Source of the DNA: Pseudomonas nitroreducens TX1 | Lineage (GTDB): Bacteria > Pseudomonadota > Gammaproteobacteria > Pseudomonadales > Pseudomonadaceae | NCBI RefSeq assembly: GCF_000313755.1 | Contig: NZ_AMZB01000086.1 | Span: 1-58,565, forward strand | Direction: 5' to 3' | Length of the DNA stretch: 58,565 nucleotides | Shown here: positions 54,152-58,565 of the stretch, in pieces | Position numbering within the stretch: the first letter of the stretch is position 1 | How the letters are laid out: each line of letters starts with the position of its first letter | Notes under the pieces: model-generated | Told to the model about the DNA's origin: nothing | Database searches by the model: none | Seen by the model: the letters and a program-made list of their open reading frames with translations, nothing else | Position numbers and translations under genes: made by a program

Positions 54152-54191
54152 TTCGTAGTACCGAGGGGGACGCCCAGTCCTTGCTCGCGAA
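54152..54191 (-). repeat. 40-bp inverted repeat, right copy (flanks sdaA)
   Basis: Inverse of 52601-52640 with one mismatch in 40. It lies 76 bp before the sdaA start and could sit within its promoter or leader region. Confidence 0.85.
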
Positions 54192-54221
54192 TCGTTTTAC
54201 GGCGGAGCCGGCCTTGGCAGT

Positions 54222-54342
54222 CTGTTCGCGAGCAAGCTCACTCCTACAGGGGAGGCCGGCGTGAAGGGGGGCCGATCGCGGACGGAGTCCGCTCCTACGC
54301 CACGGGAGGCGCCGCTCGTGTAGGAGCGGATTCATCCGCGAT
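54222..54342. repeat. REP cluster
   Basis: Three REP-like units occur: TTCGCGAGCAAGCTCACTCC (about 54224), GATCGCGGACGGAGTCCGCT (about 54275) and GTAGGAGCGGATTCATCCGC (about 54319). The last is the inverse of the second type. They fill most of the gap between sdaA and the LuxR gene. Confidence 0.75.
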
Positions 54343-54372
54343 GGCTCGGCGCGGACACCGAGGCCGGCGGCG

Positions 54373-55152
54373 TCAGCCCTGCGCCTGCAGGAACAGCGAG
54401 AACAGCTCCGACTGCGACTTGATCCCCAGCTTGGCGTACATGTGCTTGCGGTGGACCTTCACCGTCTCGGCGGAAATCGCCAGCTTGCGGGCGATTTCCT
54501 TGCTGGAGCAGCCGCTTAGCATCAAGCGGCCGACTTCCAGTTCACGGGCGGTGAGCGGGGTTTCCACCTGCTGGGCGGTGGATTCCAGGCGGTTCTGCCA
54601 GCGCGGCGGCGGTGGAGCTTCCTGCACTTCGCGCTCGAAGGCCATGCGCTGGCGCATCAGGCCCGCGACCCAGGGCTGCACCAGAGCGAGCAGGGCGATC
54701 TGCTCCGGGAGGAAGCGACCCCTACTGCCCAGCGAGCAGCAGAGGGTGCGCTCGCTGTCGAGCTGCACGTTGATCTGCACTTCGTCGGCGACCACGTTGA
54801 GGCTGAAGTAGCGCTGGTAGTAGTCGGTCTGCTCGAACATCTCCGGCGCCACGTCGTCCAGGCGCAGCAGCCCGCTGCCGGGTGCCTCGCGGCTGGCGAT
54901 ATAGAACGGGTCGAGAAGGTAGAGGCCCTTGAGGTAGTCCTGGAACAGCGGGTCGGGGCCGCCATCCTCGCCCGGGCATTCGGCGAACACCTGGGGTCGG
55001 CCATCGCTGAAGAGCAGCACGACCCAGCTGTCGAAAGGTACATACTGGCCTAGCAGGCGTACCAGCGAGGTCCAGAAGTTCGGCTTGTCCAGCGCTTCGA
55101 TCAGCTGCCCGACCGAGCGGTGCCAGGCGATATCCTGAAGGGAAAGGCTCAT
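54373..55152 (-). CDS. LuxR-type transcriptional regulator
   Basis: The 259-residue product has a C-terminal LuxR helix-turn-helix (LTARELEVGRLMLSGCSSKE, IARKLAISAETVKVHRKHMY, about residues 197-240) and an N-terminal domain that is not the usual acyl-homoserine-lactone fold nor a receiver domain. Start is ATG 55152; a GTG immediately before it is in frame. It is divergent from the nitrilase-permease genes, so it probably regulates them. The arrangement resembles PA3599 next to PA3598-PA3597. Confidence 0.88.
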   Translation of the reverse strand: MSLSLQDIAWHRSVGQLIEALDKPNFWTSLVRLLGQYVPFDSWVVLLFSDGRPQVFAECPGEDGGPDPLFQDYLKGLYLLDPFYIASREAPGSGLLRLDDVAPEMFEQTDYYQRYFSLNVVADEVQINVQLDSERTLCCSLGSRGRFLPEQIALLALVQPWVAGLMRQRMAFEREVQEAPPPPRWQNRLESTAQQVETPLTARELEVGRLMLSGCSSKEIARKLAISAETVKVHRKHMYAKLGIKSQSELFSLFLQAQG

Positions 55153-55302
55153 CACTCTACCCCCGATGGGTTACCACGCGGGCGTAATTACCCGGTGATG
55201 GCACGCCCGGCATACTCGATGGATGCCTTGAGCCGGCGCGGTGCGCATTCTGACCCTTTTGCCGCGCCCGGTCACCGCCAAGACAAGAATCCGAGGAAGC
55301 CC

Positions 55303-56121
55303 ATGAAAGTAGAACTCGTCCAACTCGCCGGCCGTGATGGCGATGTGGCCTGGAACCTGGCCCGCACCCTGGAGGCCATCCACGCCTGCGCCGACGACAC
55401 CCAGCTGGTGGTGTTCCCCGAGACCCAGCTGACGGGCTTCCCGACCGAGCAGAATATCGCCGCCATCGCCGAGCCGGTGGACGGCCCCAGCGTGCAGGCT
55501 GTTCAGCGCGCGGCAAGGGAGAAGAACGTTTCCGTCGCCGTGGGTTTCGCCGAAGCCGCAGACGGCCGCTTCTACAACACCACGCTGCTGATCACGCCCG
55601 AAGGCATCGCCCTGAAGTACCGCAAGACGCACCTGTGGGCGTCAGACCGCGGCATCTTCACCCCTGGCGACCGCTACTCCACCTGCCTGTGGAACGGCAT
55701 CCGCGTCGGCATCGTGATCTGCTTCGACATCGAGTTCCCCGAGTCCGCCCGCGCCCTGGGCCAGCTAGGCGCCGAGCTGATCATCGTGACCAACGGCAAC
55801 ATGGACCCGTATGGCCCGACCCACCGCACCGCGATCATGGGCCGCGCCATGGAAAACCAGGCCTATGCCGTGATGGTCAACCGTGTCGGCGAAGGCGACG
55901 ACGGCCTGGTGTTCGCCGGCGGCAGTGCGGTGGTCGACCCCTACGGCCAGCTGATCGTCGAAGCCGGCCGCGAAGAGTGCCGGCAGATCGTCGAGCTGGA
56001 CTTCGAGCGCCTGGCGCAATCGCGGCGTGACTACAGCTACCTGGCCGAGCGCCGCTTCGTGCTGCCTGGCGAGATGCGCGAGCACGACGATGGCCTGCGC
56101 GAGCTGATCATTCCCGCCTGA
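55303..56121 (+). CDS. Carbon-nitrogen hydrolase (nitrilase superfamily)
   Basis: The 272-residue product has the catalytic triad Glu40 (VVFPETQLTG), Lys108 (KYRKTHLW) and Cys140 (VICFDIEFPE) of amidase-type nitrilase proteins. It likely cleaves an amide or carbamoyl compound in the cytoplasm. The longer open frame begins at 55120, but ATG 55303 (MKVELVQLAG) fits the family and has GGAAG upstream. It lies 159 nt before the permease gene and probably degrades what the permease imports. Confidence 0.92.
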   Translation: MKVELVQLAGRDGDVAWNLARTLEAIHACADDTQLVVFPETQLTGFPTEQNIAAIAEPVDGPSVQAVQRAAREKNVSVAVGFAEAADGRFYNTTLLITPEGIALKYRKTHLWASDRGIFTPGDRYSTCLWNGIRVGIVICFDIEFPESARALGQLGAELIIVTNGNMDPYGPTHRTAIMGRAMENQAYAVMVNRVGEGDDGLVFAGGSAVVDPYGQLIVEAGREECRQIVELDFERLAQSRRDYSYLAERRFVLPGEMREHDDGLRELIIPA

Positions 56122-56280
56122 GTTTCCCCACCGGCCTTCTGCAGGGCCGGGGCGCAGGGCTGCGCCGACACAGCGTTACTTCAAGATCGACGGGCGACGA
56201 GAGCGCCCGCGGGGCCTGCGGGTGAGCGCGGGCCAGCAACTTAGTACTGCCATAACAAACACAACGCGGAGTAAGCAGTA

Positions 56281-57603
56281 ATGGCTCGACTCAAACGAAC
56301 CCTGTCGCTGGGTTCGGTGGTGCTGTTCGGCATCGCCTACATGACCCCGATCATCGTCCTCGGCACCTTCGGTATCCTCGCCGACGTCACTCGCGGCGTA
56401 GTGCCCTCGGCCTACCTCGTCGCCTCCGTGGCCATGCTCTTCACCGCGCTCAGCTATGGGCGCATGGCCGCCGCCTTCCCGGTGGCGGGCTCGGCGTATA
56501 CCTATGTGCGCAAATCGATCAGCCCGAAACTGGGTTTCCTCGCCGGCTGGGCCGTGCTGCTGGATTACCTGTTCCTGCCCATGGCCATCTGGCTGATCGG
56601 CGCGGCTTACCTGCACTCGGCTTTCCCTGCGGTGCCGCAGGCATTGTGGGTGCTGGCCTTCATCGGCGTGACCACCGCGATCAACGTGGTGGGTCTGCGC
56701 CTGGCGAAGAACATCAATGGCGTGCTGATGCTGGTGCAGTTCCTCGTGCTGATCGCCTTCGTCGGCCTGGCCATCCACTACGTGCTGGGTGACGGCAGCC
56801 GTCCGCTGTGGTCCCTGGAGCCGTTCCTCAAGGAAGGCACCCAACTGCCGTTGATCATGGGTGGCGCGGCCATCGCCTGCTACTCCTTCCTGGGCTTTGA
56901 CGCCGTCAGCACCCTGACGGAAGAAACCCACGAGCCGCGCAAGACTATTCCGCGCGCCATCCTGCTGATCACCCTGATCGGCGGCGGCATCTTCATCGCC
57001 GCCAGCTACTTCGTACAGCTAGCGCACCCGTCGGTAGAGTTCCAGAACGCCGATTCCGCCGCGTACGAAATTGCCCGCAACATCGGTGGCGACCTGTTCG
57101 TCAGCTTTTTCCTGATCGGCCTGATCGTCGGGCAGTTCACTTCCGGCCTGTCGGCCCAGGCCAGCGCCTCGCGCCTGCTGTTCGCCATGGGCCGCGACGG
57201 CGTGCTGCCGCGTCCGTTCTTCGGGCGCATCAGCAAACGCTTCGAAACCCCGGTGAACAGCATCGTACTGTGCGGCGTGGTGGCGCTTCTGGCGCTGCAC
57301 ATGGACGTCACCACCTCCACCTCGTTCATCAACTTCGGCGCCTTCCTGGCCTTCAGCCTGGTGAACCTCTCGGTGATCTTCCACTACTACCTCAACGCCG
57401 AGCGCCGCGGCCTGCGCGAGCTGGTGCTGTTCCTGCTATTCCCGCTGATCGGCCTGCTCGCCGACCTGTGGCTGATGGTCAGCCTCGACCACCTGGCCAT
57501 CTGGCTCGGTGCCACCTGGCTGGTACTCGGCGTGATCTACCTGGCGGTGATCACTGGCGGCTTCCGCCAGCAACCGCCGGAAATGCACTTCGAGGAGGCG
57601 TGA
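56281..57603 (+). CDS. APC family permease (PuuP-like)
   Basis: The 440-residue inner-membrane protein has 12 predicted segments. The start LSLGSVVLFGIAYMTPIIVL and the motif RMAAAFPVAGSAYTYVRKSI, then FLAGWAVLLDYLFLPM, resemble the putrescine importer PuuP and related APC transporters. It forms a module with the nitrilase and GST genes. Putrescine or a similar amine is one possible substrate, but an amide is equally possible given the neighbour. Confidence 0.9.
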   Translation: MARLKRTLSLGSVVLFGIAYMTPIIVLGTFGILADVTRGVVPSAYLVASVAMLFTALSYGRMAAAFPVAGSAYTYVRKSISPKLGFLAGWAVLLDYLFLPMAIWLIGAAYLHSAFPAVPQALWVLAFIGVTTAINVVGLRLAKNINGVLMLVQFLVLIAFVGLAIHYVLGDGSRPLWSLEPFLKEGTQLPLIMGGAAIACYSFLGFDAVSTLTEETHEPRKTIPRAILLITLIGGGIFIAASYFVQLAHPSVEFQNADSAAYEIARNIGGDLFVSFFLIGLIVGQFTSGLSAQASASRLLFAMGRDGVLPRPFFGRISKRFETPVNSIVLCGVVALLALHMDVTTSTSFINFGAFLAFSLVNLSVIFHYYLNAERRGLRELVLFLLFPLIGLLADLWLMVSLDHLAIWLGATWLVLGVIYLAVITGGFRQQPPEMHFEEA

Positions 57604-57660
57604 ACCGCGCGCGGGGCTATGCTGGGGACTTCGAGTTGTGACGCCCGAGGAGATCCCGTC

Positions 57661-58305
57661 ATGCCCCGCCTCACCCTCTACCATTCGCCCCAGACACGCT
57701 CCAGCGGCACCCTCGTGCTGCTGGAAGAACTGGGTGCCGAGTACGACCTCGAACTGATCAACATGAAGGCCGGCGAGCAGCGCAAGCCGGCGTACCTGGC
57801 GGTCAACCCGCTGGGCAAGGTGCCGGCGATCCGCATTGGCGAGTCTCTGGTCACCGAGCAGGGCGCCATCTTCATCTACCTCGCCGACCTGTTCCCCCGC
57901 GCCAATCTAGCCCCCGCGCTCGACGACCCGTTGCGTGGTCCCTACCTGCGCTGGCTGGTGTTCTACGGCTCCAGCTTCGAGCCGGCCATCGTCGATCGCG
58001 CCCTGAAACGCGACGCCGCCCCGCAGGCCATGAGCCCCTACGGCGATTACGACAGTGTGATGCGGGCCCTCGCCGAGCAGCTGGAAACCGGCCCCTACCT
58101 GCTGGGGAACCGCATGACCGCCGCCGATGTGCTGTGGGGCGCGGCCCTGCGCTGGACCATTGGCTTCGGCGTGGTGCCCAAGCTGCCGGTGTTCGAGCGC
58201 TACGTGGAACTGGTCACCTCTCGCCCGTCCTTCCAGCGGGTGTGGGAGCGGGACATGCAGTGGGCAGAGGAGCATCTGAAGGCCGCCGAAGCGAAGGCGC
58301 CCTGA
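57661..58305 (+). CDS. Glutathione S-transferase
   Basis: The 214-residue product has the N-terminal thioredoxin-like domain (LTLYHSPQTRSSGTLVLLEE, then KVPAIRIGESLVTEQGAIFI with the Glu-Gln-Gly/Ala glutathione-binding motif) and the C-terminal helical domain with RMTAADVLWGAALRW. A serine near Ser13 (QTRSSGT) is the likely activating residue. ATG 57661 follows GAGGAG. It lies 57 nt after the permease gene; its link to the nitrilase module may be only positional. Confidence 0.9.
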   Translation: MPRLTLYHSPQTRSSGTLVLLEELGAEYDLELINMKAGEQRKPAYLAVNPLGKVPAIRIGESLVTEQGAIFIYLADLFPRANLAPALDDPLRGPYLRWLVFYGSSFEPAIVDRALKRDAAPQAMSPYGDYDSVMRALAEQLETGPYLLGNRMTAADVLWGAALRWTIGFGVVPKLPVFERYVELVTSRPSFQRVWERDMQWAEEHLKAAEAKAP

Positions 58306-58318
58306 ACAGAGGGATGTA

Positions 58319-58483
58319 GTGGAAGTTTTGCGAAAGGAGAGACCAAGCGAAGAATTTGAGGAGACAGTCTCAAGATGCTTGGGAAAATTCCTTTTTCGGC
58401 GTGGCCATATTTCCCATGTGGCTGAGCTGGTCAATGATCCATTCAACGCAGCGCACCCCATCGCGCGGCGTCGGCAACCATAA
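58319..58483 (+). CDS. Possible small protein, unknown
   Basis: A 54-residue open frame starts at GTG 58319 (VEVLRKERPSEEFEETVSRC...) with GAGGG 5 nt upstream and stops at TAA 58481-58483. It is acidic-helical at the start and ends in a basic RRRQP. Its DNA is markedly lower in GC than that of the preceding gene. No family is recognised; it may be a remnant of acquired DNA or chance. Confidence 0.35.
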   Translation: MEVLRKERPSEEFEETVSRCLGKFLFRRGHISHVAELVNDPFNAAHPIARRRQP

Positions 58484-58516
58484 CTACTAAAAGCCGCTAC
58501 GAGCGTTATGTCCCCC

Positions 58517-58546
58517 AAGGCCCTTCCACCTGGAAGGGCCTTTTTT
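58517..58546 (+). terminator. Rho-independent terminator
   Basis: AAGGCCCTTCCA (58517-58528), a CC loop and TGGAAGGGCCTT (58531-58542) form a perfect 12-bp stem, followed by Ts to 58546. It would end transcription of whatever lies before it. Confidence 0.92.
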
Positions 58547-58565
58547 ATGGTGCGCCAGGCATGGC

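Noticed and set aside
56240..56262. Crc/Hfq motif before the PuuP-like permease (AACAAACACAAC)
   Set aside because: It is A-rich but does not fit AANAANAA without a mismatch.

Overview
The window is high-GC chromosomal DNA of a Pseudomonas, most likely from or near the P. aeruginosa / P. nitroreducens / P. citronellolis group. I infer this from protein sequences that I recognise, from gene order, and from many Pseudomonas-type REP palindromes (GTAGGAGCGAGCTTGCTCGC and relatives). No rRNA, tRNA, CRISPR array, prophage or insertion sequence was seen. No database search was possible, so orthology to PAO1 locus tags is from memory.

Region 1 (1-31.4 kb) is a conserved core block whose order follows PAO1 PA0767-PA0789 as I remember it. 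It starts with lepA-lepB-DUF4845-rnc-era-recO-pdxJ, a tightly packed translation, secretion, RNA-processing and repair operon. Then come cmoA-cmoB (tRNA wobble-uridine modification), a lipoprotein, a solute-binding protein, a YhhN protein, a chagasin-type protease inhibitor (icp) and the Lon-like protease asrA behind a near-consensus sigma-32 promoter. Next are two AraC regulators, a DUF815 ATPase and a ZnuD-like TonB receptor next to a convincing Zur box. The block ends with putP behind a long hairpin-rich leader, an MFS exporter, a LysR/azoreductase/SMR cluster, a very large divergent class A PBP-like protein and a proline-type amino-acid permease.

Region 2 (31.4-44 kb) is accessory. An isomerase is followed by 690 bp of non-coding DNA holding a multi-branched inverted-repeat element. 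Then come lemA with an M48 membrane protease, an isochorismatase-like hydrolase divergent from a GlxA-type AraC regulator that seems to have lost its stop codon into a broken DUF3303 gene, a run of small-molecule enzymes, ddlA, and a five-gene cluster (NTF2-like, LCM-type methyltransferase, DUF3237, DCC thiol protein, DoxX) that I cannot match to a described pathway.

Region 3 (44-58.5 kb) holds a TorF-type outer-membrane protein, an exported amidohydrolase with a divergent LysR, a LysE exporter and AraC regulator, a lower-GC acyltransferase, a membrane-anchored glutamate-synthase-like flavoprotein, and sdaA flanked by 40-bp inverted repeats. It ends with a LuxR/nitrilase/permease/GST module resembling PA3599-PA3597.

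The most interesting unexplained items are the branched element at 31.9-32.2 kb, the putP leader, the five-gene cluster at 41.2-43.8 kb, the PBP-like protein with altered glycosyltransferase residues, and the inverted repeats around sdaA.
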